From CADEDH01 sp050330635 (GTDB lineage: Bacteria; Actinomycetota; Acidimicrobiia; Acidimicrobiales; SZUA-35), in assembly GCA_050330635.1 (NCBI GenBank), contig JBHJNQ010000076.1:14220-78219 (forward strand): a stretch of DNA of 64,000 nucleotides. The letters are read 5' to 3'. Positions within the stretch are counted from its first letter, which is position 1, and every line of letters begins with the position of its first letter. The position numbers and the translations under genes were made by a program. The notes beneath the pieces are model-generated. The model made no database searches. It was not told where the DNA came from and was given only the letters and a program-made list of their open reading frames with translations. This document shows, one piece after another, positions 35,186 to 43,957 of this stretch.

Positions 35186-36880
35186 TCAGCCGACGGCGTA
35201 GAAGTTGCCGGCCCGGGTGCCGACGAACAGCCGCCCGTCCCATACCGCCGGGGTCGACTCGATACAGCCTCCCAGCTCCACCGCCCACCGCTTCGCCGGT
35301 CGATCGAGGGGGACGTCGCCGGCGGTGAGGTCGAAGGCGTGGAGCACACCCCCGCAGTCGCCCTGGATGAGGACATCGTCGACCACCACCGGCGAGCTCC
35401 ACAGCGGTCCCTGGAGCGGCAGCGACCACCGCTGCTCCCCGGTGGTCCGGTCGAGGCCGCGGACCTCGCCCTCGTTGGTGGCGACGATGAGGAGGTCACG
35501 CCACAGCGCCGGGGTGGCCCACACCCCGGAGTCGAGGCCCGCCCGCGATGCCTGACCCCACACCAGGGGATCGTCGGGCGACGACGGGTCGAGCTTCATG
35601 ATCTGACCGACCTCCTCGCTGCGCGCCGTGCCCCGCTCGTACTCGGACGCGACGTACAGCATCCCCTCGTCGTCGATGACGATGGTGGCGTCGGTGTCGT
35701 CACCGGTCCAGAACCGGAACGTTCTGGTCGGGGTCCGGCCCTCGTCCAGACCCGACATGTCCCATCCCTGGACCAGGCCGCCGGAGTTGGCGAAGTAGAC
35801 GGTGTCGCCGCTGATGGCCACCGAGTTCTCCACCGACACCTCCTGGTCGCCGATGGCGGCCAGCAGTTCGTCGTCCCACGACTCGGTGGTGAAGGCGATC
35901 TCGGGGGCCACCGTCACCTCGCCGTCCGGGCCATGATTGCGATGCAGGTCGATCACGAAGAACCGCCCGTTCTCCCCCCCGACGTAGAGGCGGTCGTCGA
36001 TGACGAGGGCCGACCCGTCCCAGTCGTTGTTCCACATCGTCGGTTGGACCGCGTCGGCCGACAGCGACCACAGCTGCTGGGGCTCCCCCCGGTCGAGGGC
36101 CACCACGTGGAAGTAGTTGTCGCGGCTGCCCGTGTAGAGGAGGGGGAAACCGTCGGGGTCGATCGTCACGGAGCCCTTGATGATGTCGGCCGTGGGATAC
36201 GGGCTCATCACCTCCGTTCCGGTCACCGGGTCGAGGAAGTTGACCGAGCGGTTGTAGGCCCCGAAGGCCAGGGTCCACTGGCCGTTGACCGGTGACCGGA
36301 ACACCGCGGGCTGGCCCGTCCACCCGCTCCCGCACCACTGCTTGATCTCGTTGCCGACCGACGAGTTGGCGCACCCGATGGGGAATGACCACAGCACCTC
36401 GGCGTCGTCGGGAACCGGGCCCCGCCCGTGGTAGGTCCTCGTCGGGTTGCCCCGGAACGTCAGCAGGCCCTCGGCCGCTCCGAGCTCCGACCATGGTCGC
36501 CCGCTCGAGGCCGGATCGACCAGGACCGAGTCGTCGAGATCGACCTCCTCCCCCGATACCGCGGCCGCCACCCCCGTCCCCGGTCCGCCGCCGTCGACAC
36601 CGGCGGCGGCCGCCGCCTCGGCCATGGCGCCGCGGTCCCCGGCCCCGTCGTCGGCCGCCGCCGAACCGATCCGGGGGCGCTCGGCACCCTCGTTGTCCCC
36701 GTCGCCGGTCGTCATCGTCGGCGGTGTCGCCGCTTCCGCCATCAACGAGTCGAACTCGACCTTCAGCGCGCCGCTGCCCACGGCGGCGACCAGGCAGCAG
36801 AGAAGCGGGAACAGTCGGTGGGCTGAGGAGGTCCGGGGCCGCACCGAACCAAGTGTGCCCGTTCGGGGGTCGGGCGTCAC
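35186..36880 (-). CDS. secreted/anchored PQQ-like beta-propeller protein
   Basis: 564 residues. N-terminal hydrophobic segment (LFPLLCCLVAAVGSGAL, about 24-40), an Ala/Gly/Asp-rich linker, then repeated propeller blades: DPVTGTEVMSPYPTADIIKG, DDRLYVGGENGRFFVIDLHR, DTVYFANSGGLVQGWDM, GLDRTTGEQRWSLPLQGPLW, WDGRLFVGTRAGNFYAVG. This is the PQQ_2/Pyrrolo-quinoline-quinone-like repeat family; most such proteins bind no cofactor and serve as scaffolds. Two Cys pairs (SFPIGCANSS/QWCGSG and GDCGGV/LGGCIES) may form disulfides outside the membrane. Function unknown. Confidence 0.75.
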   Translation of the reverse strand: MTPDPRTGTLGSVRPRTSSAHRLFPLLCCLVAAVGSGALKVEFDSLMAEAATPPTMTTGDGDNEGAERPRIGSAAADDGAGDRGAMAEAAAAAGVDGGGPGTGVAAAVSGEEVDLDDSVLVDPASSGRPWSELGAAEGLLTFRGNPTRTYHGRGPVPDDAEVLWSFPIGCANSSVGNEIKQWCGSGWTGQPAVFRSPVNGQWTLAFGAYNRSVNFLDPVTGTEVMSPYPTADIIKGSVTIDPDGFPLLYTGSRDNYFHVVALDRGEPQQLWSLSADAVQPTMWNNDWDGSALVIDDRLYVGGENGRFFVIDLHRNHGPDGEVTVAPEIAFTTESWDDELLAAIGDQEVSVENSVAISGDTVYFANSGGLVQGWDMSGLDEGRTPTRTFRFWTGDDTDATIVIDDEGMLYVASEYERGTARSEEVGQIMKLDPSSPDDPLVWGQASRAGLDSGVWATPALWRDLLIVATNEGEVRGLDRTTGEQRWSLPLQGPLWSSPVVVDDVLIQGDCGGVLHAFDLTAGDVPLDRPAKRWAVELGGCIESTPAVWDGRLFVGTRAGNFYAVG

Positions 36881-36972
36881 AGCTGCGCCGGTAGTTCGGC
36901 GACAACCAGCCGATACGGTGGTGCCGTCAATGGTTCCGGTGGAATCATTTCGTCTCTACGAAGCCTCAGCCC

Positions 36973-37689
36973 ATGACTGCCGGACCTCTCGCCATCTTCG
37001 ACCTCGATCGGACACTCCACGCCGGCTCCGGTCTCGGCGTCCTGGCCCGCTACGCCTTCCGGCAGCGGCTCATCGGCCGCGACCGGCTGGTGCGTTCCCT
37101 GGCCCACGACATGGTGTTCCGCAAGCGGGGCTCGACCGACACCCACATCAGCTCCATCGCCGAGCTGGCCCTCGACATGTGTGCCGGCGTCCACGTCGAC
37201 GACCTCGGTGAGGTCATCGACGATACCGCGGCGGAGATCGCGGCGTCGGTCCGGCCCGCCATCCACGCCCTCCTCCATCTGCACCGCGACGCCGGCCACA
37301 CCTGTGTGCTGCTGTCGGCCAGCCCGCAGCAGTTGATCGACGAGATCGCCGATTCGCTCGGCTTCCACGTCGCCATCGGCACCCGCATCGAGACCGACGA
37401 GGGAGTTCTCACGGGCCGCATCGTCCCCCCTATGTGCTATGGGTTGGGCAAGCTCGAACGGCTGGAGGAGATCCTCGGATGGCCCGGCGATGCCGCCCGC
37501 AGCGACGGCTCCGTCCCCGGCGTTGCCACCACCCCCGGCGTTGCCACCACCGAGTCGAGCTTCGCCTACGCCGACTCGATGTCCGATCTCCCCCTGCTCG
37601 AGGCGGTCGACGCCCCATTCGTGGTCAGCCCCGACCGTCGACTCCGCCAGGTCGCCATCGAGCGGGCCTGGCCCATCCTCGACGCCTGA
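36973..37689 (+). CDS. HAD-IB phosphatase (SerB-like)
   Basis: 238 residues. Motif I DLDRT (10-14, nucleophile and acid Asp), motif II LLSASP, Lys in GLGKLERLEE, motif III YADSMSDLPLLE: the HAD-superfamily IB hydrolase set, as in CicA and SerB-like phosphatases. A short direct repeat (GVATTPGVATTE, 18-bp DNA period) inserts between motifs II and III, an unusual loop. Small-molecule phosphatase, cytoplasmic. Confidence 0.85.
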   Translation: MTAGPLAIFDLDRTLHAGSGLGVLARYAFRQRLIGRDRLVRSLAHDMVFRKRGSTDTHISSIAELALDMCAGVHVDDLGEVIDDTAAEIAASVRPAIHALLHLHRDAGHTCVLLSASPQQLIDEIADSLGFHVAIGTRIETDEGVLTGRIVPPMCYGLGKLERLEEILGWPGDAARSDGSVPGVATTPGVATTESSFAYADSMSDLPLLEAVDAPFVVSPDRRLRQVAIERAWPILDA

Positions 37690-37763
37690 GACCCTGGACA
37701 TGTGCGACCCCGGGGCCCAGCGTCGGCCCACGCCGGGGGCGTGCCGTCGCATCCCGGTGGGCG

Positions 37764-39350
37764 CTACAAACCGCCCTCGGCCACCAGGCGCTCGAGGGTG
37801 ATGTCGGGGTGGTCGGCGATGACCCGGTCCATCCAGTACTTGCTCTCGAACAGGGCGAAGCGGGTGCCGTCGTCCCGGCTCAGCACGTCGACGCCCTGCA
37901 TGGCCCGGAGGCGGGCGCTGCTCGCTTCGTCGGTGAGGCGGGCGATCGTGAACCTCGTGGCTGTCAGCTCGGCCGGGGCCCCGAACTCGTTCTCCAGGCG
38001 GTAGCTGGCCACCTCGAACTGCATCGGCCCCACCGCTGCCAGCACGGGGGCCTGGTCGCCGAGGTCCTGATCGCGTAGCACCTGGATCGCCCCCTCCTCG
38101 TCGAGCTGGACGATGCCCTTGCGGAACTGCTTGAACTTCGAGGTGTCCTTCACCCGGGCCCGCATGAAGTGTTCGGCGGCGAACGCCGGCAGGGGAGGGA
38201 ACGCCGCCGGGTCCCGGGCGTAGATGGCGTCACCGACCCGGAGCTCGTTGGCGTTGACGAGGCCGATCACGTCGCCCGGGTACGCCTCGTCGACCGTCTC
38301 GCGGTCCTGGCCGAACATCGTCTGGGCGTACTTGGTGGAGAACTGCCGCCCCGTTCGTCCCGAGGTGGCGGTCATGCCCCGCTCGAAGCGCCCCGAACAC
38401 ACCCGCACGAAGGCCAGACGGTCGCGGTGGGCCTTGTCCATCCCCGCCTGGACCTTGAACACGAGGCCGGCGAACGGGGCGTCGAGGGCCCGACGGGAGC
38501 CGTCGGCCAGGCGGCGGGGCGCCGGCGGGGGTACCAGGTCGACGACACCGTCGAGCAGGAACCGGACCCCGAAGTTGGTGAGGGCCGAACCGAAGAAGAC
38601 GGGGGTCGATTCGCCGGCCAGGAACGACTTGGGGTCGACGATGCGGCCGACCTCGTCGAGCAGCTCGACCTCCTCGGCCGCCGCCTTCCACGCCTTGCCC
38701 TCCTCGGCCGCCGCGGTGGCGGCGTCGACCTCGAGTTCGGGGGCGATCGTCGACCCCCGGGCCGTCCGCTCGAACCGGGTGTAGACCCCGTCGGCCCGGT
38801 TGACGACACCCCGGAAGTCGCCGGCGATCCCCACCGGCCACGTCATCGGGGTCGGTTCGACGACGAGGGTCTCCTCGATCTCGTCGAGCAGCTCCAACGT
38901 GCCCTTGCCCGGCCGGTCCCACTTGTTGATGAACGTGAGGAACGGGATCTCCCGTTCCCGGCACACCTCGAACAGCTTCAGGGTCTGGCCCTCGATGCCC
39001 TTGGCGGCGTCGATGACCATGATGGCGGCGTCGGCGGCGGCGAGGACCCGGTAGGTGTCCTCCGAGAAGTCGCGGTGACCCGGCGTGTCGAGGAGGTTGA
39101 GCACCCGGTTCCGGTAGTCGAACTGGAGCACGGTCGAGGTGATCGAGATCCCTCGCTGCTGTTCGAGGTCCATCCAGTCGGAGGTTGCCGATCGCCGCCC
39201 CTGGCGGGCCTTCACCGTTCCCGCCTCAACCCCCAGGGCGCCCCCGTAGAGGAGGAACTTCTCCGTCAGCGTGGTCTTGCCGGCGTCGGGATGGGAGATG
39301 ATGGCGAACGTACGGCGTCGTGCCGCTTCGGCCCGGGGATCAGACACCAT
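37764..39350 (-). CDS. prfC: peptide chain release factor 3
   Basis: 528 residues, the family length. Translational GTPase: G1 SHPDAGKT (19-26), switch region GISITST with ATSDWMDLEQQR before it as in RF3, G3 DTPGH, G4 NKWDRPG (NKxD). The domain II/III part (FKVQAGMDKAHRDRLAFVRV, ALTNFGVRFLLDGVV) is also RF3-like. It removes RF1/RF2 from ribosomes after peptide release, using GTP. Single gene; nothing odd. Confidence 0.93.
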   Translation of the reverse strand: MVSDPRAEAARRRTFAIISHPDAGKTTLTEKFLLYGGALGVEAGTVKARQGRRSATSDWMDLEQQRGISITSTVLQFDYRNRVLNLLDTPGHRDFSEDTYRVLAAADAAIMVIDAAKGIEGQTLKLFEVCREREIPFLTFINKWDRPGKGTLELLDEIEETLVVEPTPMTWPVGIAGDFRGVVNRADGVYTRFERTARGSTIAPELEVDAATAAAEEGKAWKAAAEEVELLDEVGRIVDPKSFLAGESTPVFFGSALTNFGVRFLLDGVVDLVPPPAPRRLADGSRRALDAPFAGLVFKVQAGMDKAHRDRLAFVRVCSGRFERGMTATSGRTGRQFSTKYAQTMFGQDRETVDEAYPGDVIGLVNANELRVGDAIYARDPAAFPPLPAFAAEHFMRARVKDTSKFKQFRKGIVQLDEEGAIQVLRDQDLGDQAPVLAAVGPMQFEVASYRLENEFGAPAELTATRFTIARLTDEASSARLRAMQGVDVLSRDDGTRFALFESKYWMDRVIADHPDITLERLVAEGGL

Positions 39351-39367
39351 TCAAACCTATCGGCGTC

Positions 39368-39445
39368 GGACCGGCTCGCCGGTCCTGCCCGAGTTCGCCT
39401 ACGGCGAACGTCGCGGCCTTCGGCGTCGGACCGGCGAGCCGGTCC
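39368..39445. repeat. three consecutive perfect hairpins
   Basis: GGACCGGC-TC-GCCGGTCC (39368-39385), GTTCGCC-TAC-GGCGAAC (39393-39409) and GGACCGGC-GA-GCCGGTCC (39428-39445), the outer two inside a repeated unit starting CGGCGTCGGACCGGC. They fill the gap between the hydrolase gene and prfC; terminator for the hydrolase-side genes or a REP-like intergenic repeat. Confidence 0.6.
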
Positions 39446-39451
39446 TGGCGC

Positions 39452-40111
39452 TCACTCCAACTGCGACTTCGCCCAGTCGAGGGCGGCCTTCCAGGTCGCC
39501 GCCGAGGGGTGGTGTGCATCGCCAGCCAGGCGATGGAGCGACAGCCCATCCATGCCCGCCCACGGCCCGATGGGTACCTCGGCGTCATTCTCGGCATGCC
39601 ACACTGCGACCGGCACGCACGTGATGACGTCGTCGACGGTGAAGCCCCACGGGCGAGCGACCCTGCGGATGTCGTCGGCGTGGCCTGGATTCCGCAGACC
39701 GACGCCAGCGAGGGCACCACGGAGGAGGGGGCGAGGGGCCCAACGCCCGAGCCGCATGAACAGTCGGACACGTGCTGGTAGCCCTCGATCAGGTGGGTAC
39801 ATCGGCGCCCACGAGCCGAGGAGGCAGACGCCCCGCACCACCGGGGACCCGAGCGACCCTGCGGCCAGTGCGTATGGTCCACCACCGGACCACCCCATCA
39901 CGACCAGCCCACCGGAACCACCGCCCACGGTCTCGATCGCATCCCGGGCGACCGCCCGGAGATCTGCGTCCGGGCGAACCGGAGTTCCGTCATACCCGGG
40001 GCGGACATGGCGCAGCACCCGGATGCCGACAGATCTGCAATCCCCGGCCGACGGCCCGAGGTCGCGCTGCGAGGAGGAACCATGGAAGTAGAGCATCGAG
40101 GGCTCGGCCAC
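39452..40111 (-). CDS. alpha/beta hydrolase
   Basis: 219 residues. Oxyanion strand MLYFHGSSSQRDLGP, nucleophile S75 in VMGWSGGGPYALA, acid in VWHAENDAEVP and His in GDAHHPSAAT: a complete triad in a small alpha/beta fold. HVRPGYDGT matches the strand before the nucleophile region. No signal peptide. The substrate cannot be inferred. Confidence 0.82.
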   Translation of the reverse strand: MAEPSMLYFHGSSSQRDLGPSAGDCRSVGIRVLRHVRPGYDGTPVRPDADLRAVARDAIETVGGGSGGLVVMGWSGGGPYALAAGSLGSPVVRGVCLLGSWAPMYPPDRGLPARVRLFMRLGRWAPRPLLRGALAGVGLRNPGHADDIRRVARPWGFTVDDVITCVPVAVWHAENDAEVPIGPWAGMDGLSLHRLAGDAHHPSAATWKAALDWAKSQLE

Positions 40112-40175
40112 CCTCCGACCCTAGGCCATCGCAACGTCGGCCGACGCGGCCGTCGGCGTCAGCCCGAACCCTGGG

Positions 40176-40826
40176 TCAGACGGTTTCGCCGTCGACCGTG
40201 TCGAGGTTGATGATCCCCATCCTCACGGCGCTGAGCACGGCGTGGGTTAGCGACTGGGCGTCGAGCTTGCGGTAGATGGCGTTCAGGTGGTTGTGGACCG
40301 TCTTGGTGGTGATGCCGAGGTAGCGGCCGGCCTGCTTGGTGCTCATGCCGTCGGCGATGGCCTGCAGGATCTCGATCTGACGGTCGGACAGGAGGTCGTG
40401 GTTGTCCTGGGCCTCCTGTGCCGTGGTCAGCATGGCTCCGGCGACCGCCGGCGACAGCACGGTGTCGCCCTCGGCGACACGGAGCACGGTCTCGCGCACC
40501 TCGGCGAACGATGTGCCCTTGCTCAGGTAGGCGCTGGCCCCTGCGGCGATGGCATCCCGGGTCTTGTCGATGTCGTCGTGCATGGTGAGCACGGCCACTC
40601 GGGTGTTGGGCAGCTCGGCCCGGATGTGGCGGGTGGCCTCGATCCCGTCCATGACCGGCATCGACAGGTCCATGAGCACGACCTGGGGCTGAAGGGCCCG
40701 GGCCAGGCTCACGGCCTCCTCGCCGGTGGACGCCTCGCCCACCACCTCGTCGCCCGCCGTCTCGAACGACTTCTTCAGGCCTTCACGGAGCAGGGTGTGA
40801 TCGTCGGCCAGCAGAATTCTGATCAT
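40176..40826 (-). CDS. NarL/DesR-type response regulator
   Basis: 216 residues. Receiver domain: D8-D9, phospho-acceptor D53 (VVLMDLSMPVMDG), Thr in VLTMHDD and Lys in YLSKGTS. Output: LuxR helix-turn-helix (LLSDRQIEILQAIADGMSTK, GITTKTVHNHLNAIYRKLDA). It overlaps the 3' end of the sensor kinase gene by 4 bases, so the two form a two-component system. The regulated genes are not evident here. Confidence 0.92.
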   Translation of the reverse strand: MIRILLADDHTLLREGLKKSFETAGDEVVGEASTGEEAVSLARALQPQVVLMDLSMPVMDGIEATRHIRAELPNTRVAVLTMHDDIDKTRDAIAAGASAYLSKGTSFAEVRETVLRVAEGDTVLSPAVAGAMLTTAQEAQDNHDLLSDRQIEILQAIADGMSTKQAGRYLGITTKTVHNHLNAIYRKLDAQSLTHAVLSAVRMGIINLDTVDGETV

Positions 40827-42574
40827 AATTTCTTCACCTGTTCGGCTCGTCTCTCAGAGGTTTGCACCGTTATGACCGTGCCCTGGCCCGGCTCGCTGGA
40901 GATTTCCAGCACCGCTCCAACCGAGGCAGCCCGCTCTCGCATCCCGACCAGTCCGTACGCCGAGCCGCGGATCCCCTTGGCCGGGTCGAAGCCCCGGCCA
41001 TTGTCTTGCACAACGAGTACTCCCCGTCCGGCGGCGACGGTCCACACGACGTATACCTCCGTCGCCGATGAATGCTTCTCGATGTTGACGAGGGCCTCCT
41101 GAGCGATGCGGAGAAGCTCGTTTTCAACGATGGCCGGCAGCCTATCGGGAACTTCCGGAAGGGCGAGCGTGACGTCGGCGGCGCTGCGTTTGCGGAAGCG
41201 GTCGACCACCTCGCTCAGCACCACGGTCAGGGGTCGCTCGGGGGTGACGGCGGCCCGCAGCTCGATCAGGGTGTCGCGGAACTCGCTGATGGCCCCCTGG
41301 ACGTCCTCGTGGAGCTCCTTCAGTTCCGAGGACGGTTGGTCGCGGGCCCCGTTGATGCGCTCCAGCTCGAGGGCGATGTAGGTCAGGTACTGGCCGAGCC
41401 GGTCGTGGAGGTCGCGGGCGATCCGCGAACGCTCCTCGGCCGCCGCCAACGACCGGAGGCGGCGGAACGACCGGGCGTTGGCCAGGGTCAGGGCCAGCAC
41501 GTCGGACATCCCCTGCAGCAGCTCACCGTCGGGCTCTAGGTAGTAGCCCTCCTGGCCGGTGTGCTCGATGGCGATGAGACCGATGTCGAGCCCACCCACG
41601 ATGAGCCGGGTGTAGAGACCGGTGCCGGGGCGCCCGTAATCGAGCGACAGGTCTTCGATCCGGACCAGCGTGCTCGAGTCGGCGGCGACGTCGAGGGGCG
41701 GGGGCAGATCGGCCGAGGTGACCTGAGGCGGCACGTCGAACCCGTCCTGGAACTGGGGCGACCACCGGCCGTCCTCGTAGGAGAGGATGGCGACCCGATC
41801 GGCGTGGAACGTCTCGACCAGCTGGGCCCTGGTCGCTTGGACCACGTCGTTCAGGTCGAGCGACGAGGGAAGGGTGCGGGCGATGTCGCTCAGCAGTTCC
41901 AGCAGCTCGTTGGTCTCGGCCAGCTTGTCGCGCTGATCCTTGACCGCCCGACTCTGGAGCTCGAGATCGCGCAGGCGGTCGACGACGATGCCGGGCACGA
42001 TCGCCACCCCCGCCAGGGCGGTGACGGCCAGCGGCGACGGCGGATGGAACTCCACGTCGCCGAGAGGGGCGGTGATGGGGGCGATGAACACCGCCAGCAC
42101 GGCGCAGACGATCCCGGTGCCCAGCCCCCACCCGAACCCGGCGACGGCGATGGCCACGAACAGGGACCCGACGAACGGGCTGCCGAGCCCGTCGCTGAGG
42201 CCGACCGCCAGCGACAGCACGGCCACGTCGCCGATCGCCTTCAACAACGGCAGCGCCCCCGGATCGCCGAACTTGATGGGGGCGATCGTCCGCCACGACG
42301 TGATGAAGATGGCGACCGAGAGGGTGATGACGACCTCGATGTCGCCGTTGGCGGCGTCCGGGGCTCCCCACGCCAATCCGATCATCACCACCCCCCAGCG
42401 GAGGGCGGCGATGACGGCCGTCAGCGAGGCGGTGATCCCGGGGCTCAGGTTCAGGGCCCGCCGGGAGTCGGGGAGGCTGGCGTTCACGGTTCGCCGCAGC
42501 CATCCGTCCGCGGCGAACCTTCCCGGGGCCTCGTCCGGCGTGACGGGATCGATCGGTTGTTGACTGGTCGCCAC
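40823..42574 (-). CDS. membrane histidine kinase (HisKA_3) with GAF domain
   Basis: 583 residues from GTG 42574; two earlier GTG codons (42583, 42595) are possible. About five N-terminal membrane helices (IEVVITLSVAIFITSW, FVAIAVAGFGWGLGTGIVCA), a coiled segment, a GAF domain (ARTLPSSLDLNDVVQATRAQ, TRLIVGGLDIGLIAIEHTG), then HisKA_3 with phospho-His about 389 in RIARDLHDRLGQYL and an ATPase domain (NIEKHSSATEV, DNGRGFDP, YGLVGMRERAA). NarX/DesK-like dimerisation and catalytic pattern. It phosphorylates the coupled response regulator. Confidence 0.9.
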   Translation of the reverse strand: MATSQQPIDPVTPDEAPGRFAADGWLRRTVNASLPDSRRALNLSPGITASLTAVIAALRWGVVMIGLAWGAPDAANGDIEVVITLSVAIFITSWRTIAPIKFGDPGALPLLKAIGDVAVLSLAVGLSDGLGSPFVGSLFVAIAVAGFGWGLGTGIVCAVLAVFIAPITAPLGDVEFHPPSPLAVTALAGVAIVPGIVVDRLRDLELQSRAVKDQRDKLAETNELLELLSDIARTLPSSLDLNDVVQATRAQLVETFHADRVAILSYEDGRWSPQFQDGFDVPPQVTSADLPPPLDVAADSSTLVRIEDLSLDYGRPGTGLYTRLIVGGLDIGLIAIEHTGQEGYYLEPDGELLQGMSDVLALTLANARSFRRLRSLAAAEERSRIARDLHDRLGQYLTYIALELERINGARDQPSSELKELHEDVQGAISEFRDTLIELRAAVTPERPLTVVLSEVVDRFRKRSAADVTLALPEVPDRLPAIVENELLRIAQEALVNIEKHSSATEVYVVWTVAAGRGVLVVQDNGRGFDPAKGIRGSAYGLVGMRERAASVGAVLEISSEPGQGTVITVQTSERRAEQVKKL

Positions 42575-42650
42575 AAGTACCACCCATCGGCACACGGGTG
42601 CCGGGGTTCAGGTGCCCGCGTGGGTTAGACGCTACCGTGTGCCGGGTCGG

Positions 42651-43712
42651 TCAGCTGTTCCTGGTCGCAACGTAGTCGGCGAGGGCCGCCAGCGCCCCTC
42701 TGGCGTCCGAGCCGAACGGGAGGTGGTCGATCACGGCCACGGCCTCCACCACGAGGTGGTCGATGCGGCTCGTGATCTCCTCCACCGCCCCGGTCGAGCG
42801 GAACACCTCGACGATGGCTTCGATGTCGTCACCGGAGAGGTCTCGACGCCCGATGCCGTCGAGGAGGCCTCGTTCCGGACCCCGGGCCCGGTCCATGGCC
42901 AGCGCCGCCAGCTCCGTCGGCTTGCCCTCGCGCAGGTCGTCGCCGACCGGCTTGCCCACCTGGTCCTCGTCGCCCAGCACCCCGAGCAGATCGTCCTTGA
43001 GCTGGAAGGCCCGGCCCAGGGGCCGGCCGTAGCGGTCGAGGAGGTCGAGCAGGGCGGGATCGACGGGACCGTCGATGCTGACGCCCAGCTGGAGGGGCCG
43101 CACGATCGTGTAGAGGGCCGACTTGAACGTCGACACCCGGTGGGCGGTCTCGCGGTCGATCTGCCCGGAGGCGGCCGACCGGAGGTCGAGGTACTGGCCG
43201 AGGTTGAGTTCGATCCTGAGCTCGTCCCAGATGCGGCGGGCGGACGGGCTGGTGTCGGCCATCAGCTTGTCGGCGTAGGCGTGGCTGAGGTCGCCGACGA
43301 GGATGGCGACGCCCTCCCCGAACCTGCGGGGCTCGCCCTGCCAGCCCTCGTCGACGAGGCGCCTGGCCTGGGTGGTGTGCACCGTGGGCCGGCCCCGGCG
43401 CGTGGCGGAGTCGTCCATGATGTCGTCGTGGATGAGAGCGAACGACTGGAGGAGCTCGAACCCGGCCCCCACATCGACGACGACCGTCTCGTCGGCCCCG
43501 TCGGGGGCCGCGCCCCGCCACGCCCAGTACACGAAGGCGGCCCGGAGCCGTTTGCCCCCGCTGCGGAGGACGGCCCCCAGCTCGTCGACGGCCTCGGCCA
43601 GGCGGGGGTCGACCTCCTGCCAGTGGGAGGATTGGTCGGCGAACAGCCGGTCGAGACGGGCGTCGACCTTGGTCGCCACGTCGAGCAGCTCACGAGGGGC
43701 GCGGCCGCTCAT
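42651..43712 (-). CDS. polyprenyl diphosphate synthase
   Basis: 353 residues. GGKRLR (52-57), first Asp-rich motif D96-D-I-M-D100 (LIHDDIMDDSATRRGRPT), second motif DD at 240-241 (QLKDDLLGVLGD). This is the trans-isoprenyl diphosphate synthase family condensing IPP with allylic diphosphates; large residues before the first motif hint at a C15-C20 product, but chain length cannot be fixed. Its start overlaps the xseB stop (4 bases), so it is in the xseA-xseB operon. Confidence 0.88.
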   Translation of the reverse strand: MSGRAPRELLDVATKVDARLDRLFADQSSHWQEVDPRLAEAVDELGAVLRSGGKRLRAAFVYWAWRGAAPDGADETVVVDVGAGFELLQSFALIHDDIMDDSATRRGRPTVHTTQARRLVDEGWQGEPRRFGEGVAILVGDLSHAYADKLMADTSPSARRIWDELRIELNLGQYLDLRSAASGQIDRETAHRVSTFKSALYTIVRPLQLGVSIDGPVDPALLDLLDRYGRPLGRAFQLKDDLLGVLGDEDQVGKPVGDDLREGKPTELAALAMDRARGPERGLLDGIGRRDLSGDDIEAIVEVFRSTGAVEEITSRIDHLVVEAVAVIDHLPFGSDARGALAALADYVATRNS

Positions 43713-43957
43713 CCCCGCGAGGGCCGGTCGTCGTCGGCGGCCTCGTCGAGCAGTTCGTCGACCACGAGGTTCACGTCGGACCGGACCTGGCGCAGCCGGC
43801 GCCGGCAGTGGCCGACGAGCTGTGCCGCCCGGGCCACCCGTTCGGCCAGGACGTCGACGTCGACCGCGCTCGACTCGAGCTCGGCCAGGATCTCGTCGAG
43901 CTCGTCGAGGGCGTCGGCGTAGGAGAGGTCGAGCTCGGCGGTTCCGTCGTCGGTCAT
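43709..43957 (-). CDS. xseB: exodeoxyribonuclease VII small subunit
   Basis: 82 residues, the usual size. LSYADALDELDEILAELESS is the conserved family start, followed by a helical hairpin (DVLAERVARAAQLVGHCRRR). Several copies coat the XseA subunit of the single-strand-specific exonuclease VII. Overlaps xseA and the prenyltransferase gene by 4 bases each. Confidence 0.92.
   Translation of the reverse strand: MTDDGTAELDLSYADALDELDEILAELESSAVDVDVLAERVARAAQLVGHCRRRLRQVRSDVNLVVDELLDEAADDDRPSRG

Noticed and set aside
38169..40091. 640-codon plus-strand frame opposite prfC
   Set aside because: Antisense shadow of a well-supported release factor gene.
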